DNA of 64,000 nt, taken from contig NZ_JACWZY010000012.1 in assembly GCF_014699005.1 (NCBI RefSeq), positions 62,001 to 126,000 of the forward strand. The letters run 5' to 3'. The stretch is from Spirosoma profusum. Its GTDB lineage: Bacteria; Bacteroidota; Bacteroidia; Cytophagales; Spirosomataceae. The notes under the pieces were generated by a model. That model was not told the DNA's origin. It saw nothing but the letters and a program-made list of their open reading frames with translations, and made no database searches. The position numbers and the translations under genes are program-made. The stretch's first letter is position 1, and each line of letters opens with the position of its first letter. This document shows positions 26,124 through 34,968 of this stretch, in pieces.

Positions 26124-27203
26124 ATGAAAACCACTCTTTTTTTACTCATCAGCAACGTAGCACTCCTGATTTCCTGCGGGCCAAAACCCGAACCCGAACA
26201 GGAAAAAGCGTTTATGCTGTCGGATACGATGATGCACCGGATTTCAATCGACAGCGTAACCACGCAGCCGGTACGTAGCGAACTCACCTTGGTGGGCAAA
26301 GTGATGGCCGACGAAAACCGCGTCATTAAAGTCTTCCCACTGGTTGGCGGCAACGTAGAGGACGTAAAGGTTGAACTGGGCGACTACGTTCGAAAAGGTC
26401 AGACAATTGCTTCCATTCGGTCGGGCGAGGTGGCGGATATCGAACGGCAGGGGATTCAGGCCCGATCGGATCTGCTGCTGGCCGAAAAAAACCTGCGCGT
26501 TGCTCAGGACCTGTTCGAAACCAAACTCACGTCGCAACGCGAAGTTGTAGCCGCTCAGAAAGAAGTGGAAAAAGCGCAGGCCGAAGCCAATCGGGTTGCT
26601 GAAGTATCCCGGATTTACGGGCTGGGGAAAACGTCGATGTATACGGTTAAAGCGCCCATCGACGGCTACGTGATCGAGAAAAACGTGAACCGGGGTATGC
26701 AGCTACGTTCCGACAACGCCAACAATCTGTTCACCATTGGACAAATCAGTGAAGTTTCGGTATTGGCCAACGTCAACGAAAGCGATATCGGGCGGGTACG
26801 TATCGGCATGGATGCAACGATTCAGACACTTAGCTATCCAGATGAATTATTCCGGGGCAAAGTTGATAAAATCTATACCGTCCTCGATCCCGGCACCAAA
26901 GCCATGACCGTTCGTATTCGACTGGGAAACAAGGGCATGAAGCTACGTCCGGAGATGCACGCCACTGTTACGTTGCATTACGAAGATGGCGGGCAAATGG
27001 CTACCGTACCGGCTGGCTCGGTGATATTCGACCAGTCGAAACACTTTGTCATGGTGTTCCGAAGCCGCTCCGACATCGACACCCGCGAAGTCAACATCCT
27101 GAAATCGGTGGGTGATGTAGCCTACATTAAATCCGGCCTGAAACCGGGCGAACGAGTGATTTCCAAAAACCAGCTACTGGTCTACGACGCGATAAACGAC
27201 TAA
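26124..27203 (+). CDS. RND efflux periplasmic adaptor lipoprotein (CzcB/CusB-like)
   Basis: 359 residues. Signal peptide with lipobox LLISC, Cys18 as lipid anchor. Membrane-fusion-protein layout: beta-barrel and lipoyl halves (VFPLVGGNVEDVKVELGDYVRKGQTIASI), a helical hairpin (AEKNLRVAQDLFETKLTSQ to AQKEVEKAQAEANRVAEVSR), the second lipoyl half (TVKAPIDGYVIEKNVNRGMQL), a beta-barrel domain and the membrane-proximal domain near VGDVAYIKSGLKPGERVISKN. It bridges the inner-membrane pump and the outer-membrane channel. No N- or C-terminal His- or Met-rich metal-binding tail is present, so metal specificity cannot be told from this subunit. The stop codon is followed at once by a palindrome. Confidence 0.9.
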   Translation: MKTTLFLLISNVALLISCGPKPEPEQEKAFMLSDTMMHRISIDSVTTQPVRSELTLVGKVMADENRVIKVFPLVGGNVEDVKVELGDYVRKGQTIASIRSGEVADIERQGIQARSDLLLAEKNLRVAQDLFETKLTSQREVVAAQKEVEKAQAEANRVAEVSRIYGLGKTSMYTVKAPIDGYVIEKNVNRGMQLRSDNANNLFTIGQISEVSVLANVNESDIGRVRIGMDATIQTLSYPDELFRGKVDKIYTVLDPGTKAMTVRIRLGNKGMKLRPEMHATVTLHYEDGGQMATVPAGSVIFDQSKHFVMVFRSRSDIDTREVNILKSVGDVAYIKSGLKPGERVISKNQLLVYDAIND

Positions 27204-27266
27204 ATGGCATAGGCTCAGGGCATAGGGTAAATTACAACCCTGCCCTCTGCCCTTACCCCTCTGCCA
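27204..27266. repeat. GC-rich palindrome, family B copy 2, filling the adaptor-pump gap
   Basis: The left arm contains GGCATAGGCTCAGGGCATAG and the right arm CTGCCCTTACCCCTCTGCC; they pair imperfectly. The element occupies the entire 63-bp gap between the adaptor stop codon (27201-27203) and the pump ATG (27267). Confidence 0.75.
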
Positions 27267-30200
27267 ATGAACAAATTCATTCGGGATGTTGTCGGTTTCT
27301 CGCTGAAGAACCGCTTCTTCATATTTTTCATGACCATCGGACTGGTGATTGCCGGTGTGGTCAGCTATCTGAATACCCCACTCGAAGCCTTTCCCGACGT
27401 CACCAATACGCAAATCATTATCGTAACGGAATGGAACGGCCGGTCGGCGGAAGAAATCGAACGGTTCGTGACGGTGCCGATTGAGGTCGCCATGAACTCG
27501 GTGCAGCGAAAAACCAATGTCCGTTCCATCACCATGTTCGGCCTCAGCATCATCAAGGTGATTTTTGATGATGACGTAGAGGATTTTTTCGCCCGACAGC
27601 AGGTTAATAACCAGCTCCGAACGGTTTCGCTCCCCGAAAATGTTGAACCCGACGTTCAGCCACCTTACGGCCCTACGGGTGAAATTTTCCGCTTTACCCT
27701 TAAATCGGCTTCCCGCGACAGCCGCGAATTACTTACCCTACACAACTGGATCATCGACCGCCAGCTACGTTCCGTGCCGGGTATAGCCGACGTAGTGGCC
27801 TTCGGAGGACGGGAAAAGAGCTATGAAATTCGGGTAAATCCCACGCAGTTAGCCAAATACGACATTACGCCACTGGAAGTGTATCAGGCGGTTACACGTA
27901 GCAACATCAACGTCGGCGGTGATGTAATCGAACGTAACGGGCAAGCCTACGTAGTACGCGGCATCGGTTTACTCACGTCGATTCAGGACATCGAAAACCT
28001 GATTGTAGAAGACCTCGACGGTAATCCGGTGCTGGTGAAGAACGTAGCAGAAGTGGCCGAATCGAATCTGCCCCGCGTCGGGCAGGTGGGTCTGGACGCC
28101 AACGACGACGTAGTGGAAGGCATCGTGGTGATGCGGAAAAACGAAAACCCGAGTGAAGTGCTGGCCCGCACAAAAGCCAAAATCGATGAGCTCAACGAAC
28201 GCATATTACCCTCTGACGTCAAGATGGTTACGTTCTACGACCGCGACAATCTGATTAGTTTCTGTACGCGAACGGTGCTGCATAACCTCACCGAAGGGAT
28301 TATTCTGGTCACGGTCATCGTGTTCCTGTTCATGGCCGACTGGCGCACCACGGTCATCGTCTCCATCATTATTCCGCTAGCCCTGCTGTTTGCGTTCATG
28401 TGCCTGCGGATACGTGGTATGTCGGCGAATCTGCTCTCGATGGGCGCAGTCGATTTCGGTATCATCATCGACGGCGCTGTGGTAATGGTCGAAGGAATTT
28501 TCGTTACGCTCGACCACCTGGCCCATCAGACGGGTATGAGCAAGTTCAACCGGATGTCGAAACTGGGGCTTATCAAGAAAACAGGTGGTGAATTGGGCAA
28601 AGCCGTTTTCTTCTCTAAGCTTATCATTATCACGGCCTTATTACCCATCTTCTCATTCCAGAAAGTAGAGGGTAAAATGTTTTCGCCCCTGGCCTGGACA
28701 CTCGGCTTTGCTCTCCTTGGCGCGCTGCTGTTTACCCTCACGCTGGTGCCGTTGCTGTGCTCTATTCTTCTGAAGAAAAATGTGCGGGAGAAAAACAATC
28801 CGCTGGTCAATTTCTTCAATCGGATCGTGATGGCAGGTTTCAATCGATGCTACGCTAATCGACGACTCAGTTTGCTGGCGGCAATTCTATTTATGAGTGC
28901 TACGTTCGCATCGGCCACGCTCATGGGTACGGAATTTCTGCCGACGCTCAACGAAGGGGCCCTTTGGGTAGAAGCCAAATTGCCTATGAGTAGTTCGCTG
29001 AATCAGACGGTGGGAATGGTGAAAATTCTCCGAAAAAAACTGATGGAATTCCCCGAAGTAAACGGCGTATTGTCGCAAACGGGACGTTCCAACGATGGCA
29101 CTGACCCATCGGGATTTTACTACGTGCAAATGCAGGTGAACCTCAAACCCAAAGACGACTGGAAACGTAAGATCACGACCGACCAGCTGATTGAGGAAAT
29201 GGACGCGAAGTTGAAGCAGTTTCAGGGCATTAACTACAACTACTCACAGCCCATTATCGACAACGTAGCAGAAGCCGTTGCGGGGATGAACGCCAGTAAC
29301 GCCGTCAAAATTTTCGGTGATGACCTTAACGAATTGAACAAACTGGCCAATACAGTCCTTGGCGCCATCCGCGACGTACCGGGCGTGAAAGACGTGGGTA
29401 TTCTTCGAAACATCGGCCAGCCCGAAATCAGCGTTCTCTTTCATGACCACAAAATGGCCCTTTACGGCGTATCTCCGGCTGATGCACAGGCGGTTATCGA
29501 AATGGCGATTGGTGGCAAAACGGCGTCGATTCTGTACGAGGGCGAACGCAAATTCGATATTCGGGTCCGTTACGATGAGCGTTACCGGAAAACCGAAGAC
29601 GATATCATGCGGCTGATGGTACCAACGCTACGTGGCAGTAAAATCCCACTGCGTGAAATTGCTACAATCCGTGAAGTAACCGGCCCTGCTTTTGTCTATC
29701 GCGACAACAATAAACGATTTATTGGCGTGAAGTTCTCGGTGCGCGAACGCGATTTGGGTAGTACTATTGCCGATGCCCAGCACCGGGTCAACGCGGCTCT
29801 AAAAAGCCTGCCCAAAGGCTATTCCATCAACTGGACTGGCGAATTTGAAAACCAGGTACGGGCAACCGGACGGCTGGGGCAGGTGGTCCCGCTAAGTTTA
29901 GCCGCCATTTTCGTTATCCTCTTTGTTCTGTTTGGCAACGCCAAAGACGCCGGACTGGTACTACTTAACGTACCGTTTGCCTTGATTGGCGGTATTCTGG
30001 CCATCCACATAACGGGCATCAACTTTGGCATTTCGGCAGGGGTTGGATTCATTGCCCTTTTTGGTATCTGCGTGCAGAATGGCGTCATTCTGATCTCGGT
30101 TTTCAATAACAATCGGCAGCAGAAAATGCCTCTCGACGTAGCAATTCGGGAAGGTGTTCAATCGCGGATTCGTCCCGTGATTATGACAGCACTCATGGCC

Positions 30201-30395
30201 GCCATCGGTCTGTTGCCAGCCGCCGTATCGACGGGAATTGGCTCCGAAACGCAGAAACCACTCGCCATCGTTGTGATCGGCGGACTGATTACGGCAACCA
30301 TTCTGACGCTGCTGATTTTCCCGATTATCTACCGAATGTTTTACCGGCACAACATGACGCACAAGCCTAAATCGCTGGCGGTTGCGGTGGAGTAA
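27267..30395 (+). CDS. heavy-metal efflux RND pump, CzcA family
   Basis: 1042 residues, the full length of the family, with twelve expected transmembrane segments. The inner-membrane trimer exports cations from periplasm or cytosol using proton influx. The segment LLSMGAVDFGIIIDGAVVMVE (about residue 390-408) carries the D-F-G-x3-D-G-A signature of the Czc-type HME-RND group (Co/Zn/Cd, Ni/Co), in contrast to the Cus-type pattern with D-A-A/M and E-N-A-H-K for Cu/Ag. Other family marks: NRFFIFFMTIGLVIAGVVSY at the N-terminus, AFPDVTNTQI, GPTGEIFRFTL and GIGSETQKPLAIVVIGG near the end. With the regulator, kinase, channel and adaptor it forms a complete metal-efflux locus; the metal is an inference from the motif. 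Confidence 0.93.
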   Translation: MNKFIRDVVGFSLKNRFFIFFMTIGLVIAGVVSYLNTPLEAFPDVTNTQIIIVTEWNGRSAEEIERFVTVPIEVAMNSVQRKTNVRSITMFGLSIIKVIFDDDVEDFFARQQVNNQLRTVSLPENVEPDVQPPYGPTGEIFRFTLKSASRDSRELLTLHNWIIDRQLRSVPGIADVVAFGGREKSYEIRVNPTQLAKYDITPLEVYQAVTRSNINVGGDVIERNGQAYVVRGIGLLTSIQDIENLIVEDLDGNPVLVKNVAEVAESNLPRVGQVGLDANDDVVEGIVVMRKNENPSEVLARTKAKIDELNERILPSDVKMVTFYDRDNLISFCTRTVLHNLTEGIILVTVIVFLFMADWRTTVIVSIIIPLALLFAFMCLRIRGMSANLLSMGAVDFGIIIDGAVVMVEGIFVTLDHLAHQTGMSKFNRMSKLGLIKKTGGELGKAVFFSKLIIITALLPIFSFQKVEGKMFSPLAWTLGFALLGALLFTLTLVPLLCSILLKKNVREKNNPLVNFFNRIVMAGFNRCYANRRLSLLAAILFMSATFASATLMGTEFLPTLNEGALWVEAKLPMSSSLNQTVGMVKILRKKLMEFPEVNGVLSQTGRSNDGTDPSGFYYVQMQVNLKPKDDWKRKITTDQLIEEMDAKLKQFQGINYNYSQPIIDNVAEAVAGMNASNAVKIFGDDLNELNKLANTVLGAIRDVPGVKDVGILRNIGQPEISVLFHDHKMALYGVSPADAQAVIEMAIGGKTASILYEGERKFDIRVRYDERYRKTEDDIMRLMVPTLRGSKIPLREIATIREVTGPAFVYRDNNKRFIGVKFSVRERDLGSTIADAQHRVNAALKSLPKGYSINWTGEFENQVRATGRLGQVVPLSLAAIFVILFVLFGNAKDAGLVLLNVPFALIGGILAIHITGINFGISAGVGFIALFGICVQNGVILISVFNNNRQQKMPLDVAIREGVQSRIRPVIMTALMAAIGLLPAAVSTGIGSETQKPLAIVVIGGLITATILTLLIFPIIYRMFYRHNMTHKPKSLAVAVE

Positions 30396-30457
30396 AGCTG
30401 TGCACTTCGAATAAAAACGTATCGATCTTCTTTGTTACAAGTGCAGAAGTATTGATA

Positions 30458-30553
30458 CGTTTTTGTCATTCTGAGGAACGAAGAATCTTAAGGCGTCCTG
30501 ACTTTAGCGTTTAGAAACGTTAAGATTCTTCGTTCCTCAGAATGACAAAAACG
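30458..30553. repeat. palindromic intergenic repeat, family A copy 3 (perfect 33-bp arms)
   Basis: The arms 30458-30490 and 30521-30553 are exact reverse complements. The core variant is GTCATTCTGAGGAACGAAGA. It lies between the pump gene and the thioesterase promoter and probably separates the two transcripts. Confidence 0.92.
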
Positions 30554-30586
30554 GCACTTTTCAACCTGTACTCTAACAGGCCTTTG

Positions 30587-30594
30587 TACCTTTG
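30587..30594 (+). promoter_or_regulatory. Bacteroidota -7 promoter element abutting the thioesterase start
   Basis: TACCTTTG, exact match, ends only 4 bp before the ATG at 30599. Transcription would begin about at that ATG, implying a leaderless message or use of the next in-frame ATG at 30608. Confidence 0.55.
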
Positions 30595-30598
30595 CAAC

Positions 30599-31342
30599 AT
30601 GGCTTTTATGCAGACCGATACGTTCACGCTACGTGGCTATGAGTGCGATGCCTTCGGGCGAATGAGTGTGACTGCCCTGATGAACCAGATGCAGGAATCG
30701 GCAAACCGAAATGCGATTGATTACGGCATCGGTATCAGCGATCTGGCGCAACGAGGGTTTGGCTGGATGCTCATGCGGTTTCATCTTCGGATGCACCAGT
30801 ACCCGCGCTACGGGCAAACCATCCGCCTGACTACGTATCCGACGCTTGTTGAGAAGTATTTCATCTACCGCGATTTTCAGGTACTGTCCGAAGATGGTAC
30901 GTTACTGGCCGATGCCGCCAGTACGTGGCTGGTGTTTGGGATGGAAAAACGGGCGATGGTTCCCCTCCCCGATTTTATTCGTCAGTTGACTCCGCCAACG
31001 ATTCTTGAACCACTTCCCAAGCTGTCAACCAAGCCTGATTTCTCCACTACGTCTTTCTCGCCTGATACCGAAAAATTGGTTGAGGTTGGCTGGCTGAGCA
31101 TCGACCAGAACCACCATGTTAACAACGTAGCGTATGTCGGCTGGCTGCTCGAAGCCGTTCCCGATACGTTGCTGCAAACGCAGGAATTAGCCGAGCTTGA
31201 TTTAGTGTTCCGAACCGAAAGCCACTGGCGCGATCAGCTCAACATTCAGTCAGTAGCCGAAACCACAGAGACGCTGTTGCACCGAATCATTCAGCAGGAA
31301 TCTGGAAAGGAAGTGCTGCTGGCACAAAGCCGGTGGCGGTAG
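30599..31342 (+). CDS. acyl-ACP thioesterase family protein (hotdog fold)
   Basis: 247 residues from the ATG at 30599; MQTDTFTLRGYECD from the ATG at 30608 is an equally plausible N-terminus. Double-hotdog layout of the FatA/FatB-like bacterial family: first hotdog with YECDAFGRMSVTALMNQMQE and GWMLMRFHLRMHQYPRYGQ, second with VEVGWLSIDQNHHVNNVAYV, where Asp, Asn and His (DQNHHVNN) match the active-site region. Such enzymes release fatty acids from acyl carrier protein in the cytosol. In heterotrophic bacteria their physiological role (lipid remodelling, free fatty acids for lipoproteins or secondary lipids) is often unclear. Converges on the heme-binding protein gene. Confidence 0.85.
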   Translation: MAFMQTDTFTLRGYECDAFGRMSVTALMNQMQESANRNAIDYGIGISDLAQRGFGWMLMRFHLRMHQYPRYGQTIRLTTYPTLVEKYFIYRDFQVLSEDGTLLADAASTWLVFGMEKRAMVPLPDFIRQLTPPTILEPLPKLSTKPDFSTTSFSPDTEKLVEVGWLSIDQNHHVNNVAYVGWLLEAVPDTLLQTQELAELDLVFRTESHWRDQLNIQSVAETTETLLHRIIQQESGKEVLLAQSRWR

Positions 31343-31346
31343 AAAT

Positions 31347-31453
31347 TTTTTGTCATGCTGAGGCACGAAGCATCTTAACGTTTCCTAACGAGCTAGTAAG
31401 GACGCTTTAAGATGCTTCGTGCCTCAGCATGACAAAAACCGCATGACAAAAAA
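31347..31453. repeat. palindromic intergenic repeat, family A copy 4, plus third partial arm
   Basis: The arms 31347-31378 and 31407-31438 are exact 32-bp inverses with the core GTCATGCTGAGGCACGAAGC. A further truncated arm end (GCATGACAAAAAA) follows at 31441-31453, as if a second copy had been partly deleted. Located between the convergent thioesterase and cytochrome-like genes. Confidence 0.9.
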
Positions 31454-31458
31454 GGTAC

Positions 31459-34400
31459 CTACCGTCCCATAATGAGCCGGGTTTGGGCGGGCGATTGCGG
31501 AGCGTCCTGAAGCTGAATAGCCAGTTTTTCGTCTTTAAACTGCGATCTGTCGATGGTTAACGTAATGGTTTGCACACCCTGCGGCAACTCAGCAATTGCT
31601 CCTTTTGGGGTCAATTTCAGAGGTCTCTGTCCAGCCCAGGCGGTTACGCCAGCAGTCGAGTTTAGGGCTAGCTCTACGTTTCCTTTGCTCACAACCTCTA
31701 CGTCGAACCGCACGATACTGTATTTTTTGGTTGGACTCACCTCAATAATCGGCAATTCGCTAATCGGCAACCCACCTGATACGTTGCTGTAAATAGGCGT
31801 GAAGGGAAGCTTTCCGTTGTCTTTTGCTACGTACCCAGCATCTGCCGCAATTTTCTGAGTTAGTTCTTTCGATCCTGAAACCGTACTCCAACGCCGGACA
31901 AATCGGGCCGTCGGTACGCGAAAATCTCCTGACTCACCAATTTTCGACAGGAATCCAATCAGGTTGATGAATTCTTCTTTTTCAAGACCCGCCGTCAGTC
32001 CAGCGGGCATCAGTGAACCGGGCGTTTTTTCGACGGTGTTAATCTGGTTTTTGGGGATGGCAATCTCCGTACCCGCTACGTCACGTACCACGACTTCTGA
32101 CGTACCGTTGCTGACCAGATAGGCCATCATTTCACTGCCATCTTTTTTTACGATACGTTGCAGTTCGTACCCTTCTTTGATGGATAACGTGGGATAAAGC
32201 ACCGACCGGATGATCGTCTCGACCGGCGAACTCGTACCCAGACTGCTCAAATCAGGGCCGATACGTCCCCCCGCTCCGCCAATGGCATGACAGGTCTGGC
32301 AAAGTAACTCACTTCTTCGAAATACCTTTTCGCCCAGCATCGGATTGGCCGACTGGCTAATGGTTTTCGCCAGCGCCGTAATTTCCTGATCGTTGAGTTG
32401 CTGCGGCATTCGCTCGACGGGTAACGTACCACCCGACGCTTCGAATGCTTTTATTAAATGCAGCGTCTCATCGGTTCGTTGCCGATTCCACGGAATGTTA
32501 CGCGGCATCAGTTGGCGACCGGCTTTCGCAACTTGTTCGGGTATTTTTTTAGCGTCAATAGCGTCAGCTAATGCCTGCGTGGTTTCTTTTTTCGCGAAAA
32601 ATGCCTGAAATAATTCGGTTGCATCGGTTTCGGCGGGTAGTGTTCGCAGGAGGTCTGTGCCGATACGGGCCGCTTCGGCTGCATCCAGCGACATCAGTTG
32701 AGCTGTAGCCAGCAGACGCAACTCCGCCGTATTTTTCGGGCCACTCATATCGACCAGAATCTTTTTGGCGTTGTCGTTACCCATTGAAGCAAGGGCACCT
32801 AAGGCAGCTTTTTTAATGGGCTTACTGCCCTGCCGAATCAGACTGACCAACTTGTCATTCAGAGATTCCAGCCGCCATAATCCAGCCAACTGAATCGCGC
32901 TCGTGGCAACAGCTTCGTCGTCGCTGGTGATGAAATTGGCAATTCGGTTCAGGTCGTTGGTTGGCTTTACGTTACGTTGGCGAGCAGCATCGGCTAGGGC
33001 GCTCAGTCGGGCTGCGGTGTTTTTGTCGCGTGCGCCATATCCCTGCACCGTCATATCGAACAACGTAGTGAGTTCGGCGGGTTTACCGTATTTGGCAATC
33101 GACGCCAGAGCATCTTTCTGATACTCGTCGGGTATTTGGCCTTTTTGATAGAGCTGCGTTAGCTGGGTAGCCGCTTCGGCATTACTCAGTGATTTAAGCG
33201 CAAAAGCTGTTTTTCGAGAATCACCTAAAAAATTAGGGTCGGTTTTCAGGCGGTTGGCCCATTGCGGCTCCAGTTCACGAATGGTTTGCCAGAGCGCGAA
33301 ATCCAGAAATTCGTCCATCGGCTGATCCAGCGCGCTCAAAGCGGTTTTGGCTGCTTCGGGCGATGCTACGTTGCGTAGGGCAATAACCGCTTCCAACCGA
33401 ACGCGAGGATGCACGTCCGCTACCGCCTTCGACAACAAAGTCGGCTCATCTTTTATTTTGCCATGCCACAACCGGAATGCACGTACCGCTGCCGCCCGCG
33501 CATCAGGTTTTTCCGCTTTCAACAGTTTCAGCAATAGCGGCTCATTCACTACGTCAAGGGTTTGATACGTCCAGAGGGCTTCGAGTAGCAAATGTTCATT
33601 GTCAGCGTCTTTAGTATCTAGCTTAGAAACCCACTGTTCTAGTACGGGAATTACCTCTTTGGCGCCGTGTCGTTTGAGTACCTGCTTGGCCTGTAGGCGA
33701 GTCCAGTCTTCGGGCTGACGTAGCGCGTCGAGCAGTTCCTGAACACTAGCTTTTTCCAGTTGCGGCTTTTTAACCAGCGGGCGATTTTTTGCCACAATCC
33801 GCCAGATACGTCCGTGCTGCTGATCCCGGCGTGGGTCGTGGAAATCCACTTCGCCGTGCTGAATGATGGGATTGTACCAGTCTGCTACGTAGATCGCGCC
33901 ATCGGGCCCAACCGAAATATCGACCGGACGAAACGCTACGTTGTCGGTCCACATCAGGTCTTCCAGTTGGCGGGATGCAAAGCCGCTGCCCTGCTCTTCC
34001 AGCTTGAATCGATTGATTCGGTTCGCACGAAAGTCGTTGGTGATCAAACTGCCCTGCCAGGCTTCGGGCAGATGTCGCCCTGAAATAACGTCTAGCCCGC
34101 TATGTTTCGGCTGACCGGGATTCAGACCACGCAGGATACGTTCTGCACCGGGAGCGGTCAGGAACGTAGCACCCGGAAAGGCGTAGTTGATGCCTTCGAA
34201 ACCGGCACCATCAGTCAGAAACGTAGTGCCCCAACGCGTGAACTGCAAACCCCACGGATTGACCAGCCCTTTGGCATACACATCGAGGTCAAGTTTTTCG
34301 GGACGTAGCTGCCAGACACCCCCGCCCTCAAGGCGCTTGATACCCGACGGCGTTTCGACGTGACTATATATATATATGGACTGGTTGAAATACAAGCTTC

Positions 34401-34947
34401 CCTCCGGGCCCCAACGAAACGTATGAATCAGGTGGTGCGTATCGGCCGTGCCAAAACCACTCAGAATCCGGCGTTTTTTATCCGCTTTTCCGTCGCCATC
34501 CGTATCCGCGAAATGCAGAATCTCCGTCGAGTTTGCTACGTATACGCCACCGTCACCCGGCAGAATACCCGTTGGCGTCAATAGCCCTTCAGCGAAAATG
34601 GTCGATTTATCGGCCTTGCCATCGCCGTTGGTGTCTTCCAGAACAAAAATTTTGTCGTTGGCCTGTTCGCCGGTTTTCAGATGCGGGTAAGCCGTACTGC
34701 TCACTACCCACAGTCGCCCTTCACTGTCCCAGTTCATTTGAATGGGTTTCGCTACCATTGGCTCAGCCGCAAACAGCGTTACTTCAAAGCCGTCGGCAAT
34801 CTTGAACGATTCGAGTTCGCGCTTTACGTCCGGGTCGGGCACGTCGTCGGGGTTATTGTCCTGAGTAACTAATGCGGTCGTCAGCAGAATGACGGGAATG
34901 AGCAGACTTTTCCGCAGAAAGGATTTTATGGAGTTAATTCGTTGCAT
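31459..34947 (-). CDS. PVC-type heme-binding CxxCH protein with beta-propeller and HEAT repeats
   Basis: 1162 residues. N-terminal hydrophobic signal segment (LRKSLLIPVILLTTALV). Residues of about 40-400 form a sorbosone-dehydrogenase-like beta-propeller (FKIADGFEVTLFAAEPMV, DTNGDGKADKSTIFAEGL, GLVNPWGLQFTRWGTTFLTD, VGPDGAIYVADWYNPIIQH). About 410-820 is a HEAT-like alpha-repeat region. A single c-type heme motif CQTCH (Cys883, Cys886, His887) lies in a cytochrome domain, GGAGGRIGPDLSSL following it. The C-terminus (about 1000-1162) is a beta domain. This architecture is abundant in Planctomycetes and in some Bacteroidota, usually near degradative genes, and is thought to oxidise sugars or related compounds in the periplasm; the substrate is not known. 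The SGNH hydrolase gene lies 21 bp upstream, in one operon. Confidence 0.87.
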   Translation of the reverse strand: MQRINSIKSFLRKSLLIPVILLTTALVTQDNNPDDVPDPDVKRELESFKIADGFEVTLFAAEPMVAKPIQMNWDSEGRLWVVSSTAYPHLKTGEQANDKIFVLEDTNGDGKADKSTIFAEGLLTPTGILPGDGGVYVANSTEILHFADTDGDGKADKKRRILSGFGTADTHHLIHTFRWGPEGSLYFNQSIYIYSHVETPSGIKRLEGGGVWQLRPEKLDLDVYAKGLVNPWGLQFTRWGTTFLTDGAGFEGINYAFPGATFLTAPGAERILRGLNPGQPKHSGLDVISGRHLPEAWQGSLITNDFRANRINRFKLEEQGSGFASRQLEDLMWTDNVAFRPVDISVGPDGAIYVADWYNPIIQHGEVDFHDPRRDQQHGRIWRIVAKNRPLVKKPQLEKASVQELLDALRQPEDWTRLQAKQVLKRHGAKEVIPVLEQWVSKLDTKDADNEHLLLEALWTYQTLDVVNEPLLLKLLKAEKPDARAAAVRAFRLWHGKIKDEPTLLSKAVADVHPRVRLEAVIALRNVASPEAAKTALSALDQPMDEFLDFALWQTIRELEPQWANRLKTDPNFLGDSRKTAFALKSLSNAEAATQLTQLYQKGQIPDEYQKDALASIAKYGKPAELTTLFDMTVQGYGARDKNTAARLSALADAARQRNVKPTNDLNRIANFITSDDEAVATSAIQLAGLWRLESLNDKLVSLIRQGSKPIKKAALGALASMGNDNAKKILVDMSGPKNTAELRLLATAQLMSLDAAEAARIGTDLLRTLPAETDATELFQAFFAKKETTQALADAIDAKKIPEQVAKAGRQLMPRNIPWNRQRTDETLHLIKAFEASGGTLPVERMPQQLNDQEITALAKTISQSANPMLGEKVFRRSELLCQTCHAIGGAGGRIGPDLSSLGTSSPVETIIRSVLYPTLSIKEGYELQRIVKKDGSEMMAYLVSNGTSEVVVRDVAGTEIAIPKNQINTVEKTPGSLMPAGLTAGLEKEEFINLIGFLSKIGESGDFRVPTARFVRRWSTVSGSKELTQKIAADAGYVAKDNGKLPFTPIYSNVSGGLPISELPIIEVSPTKKYSIVRFDVEVVSKGNVELALNSTAGVTAWAGQRPLKLTPKGAIAELPQGVQTITLTIDRSQFKDEKLAIQLQDAPQSPAQTRLIMGR

Positions 34948-34968
34948 GGTCTCTATTTTCGCGAGTCT

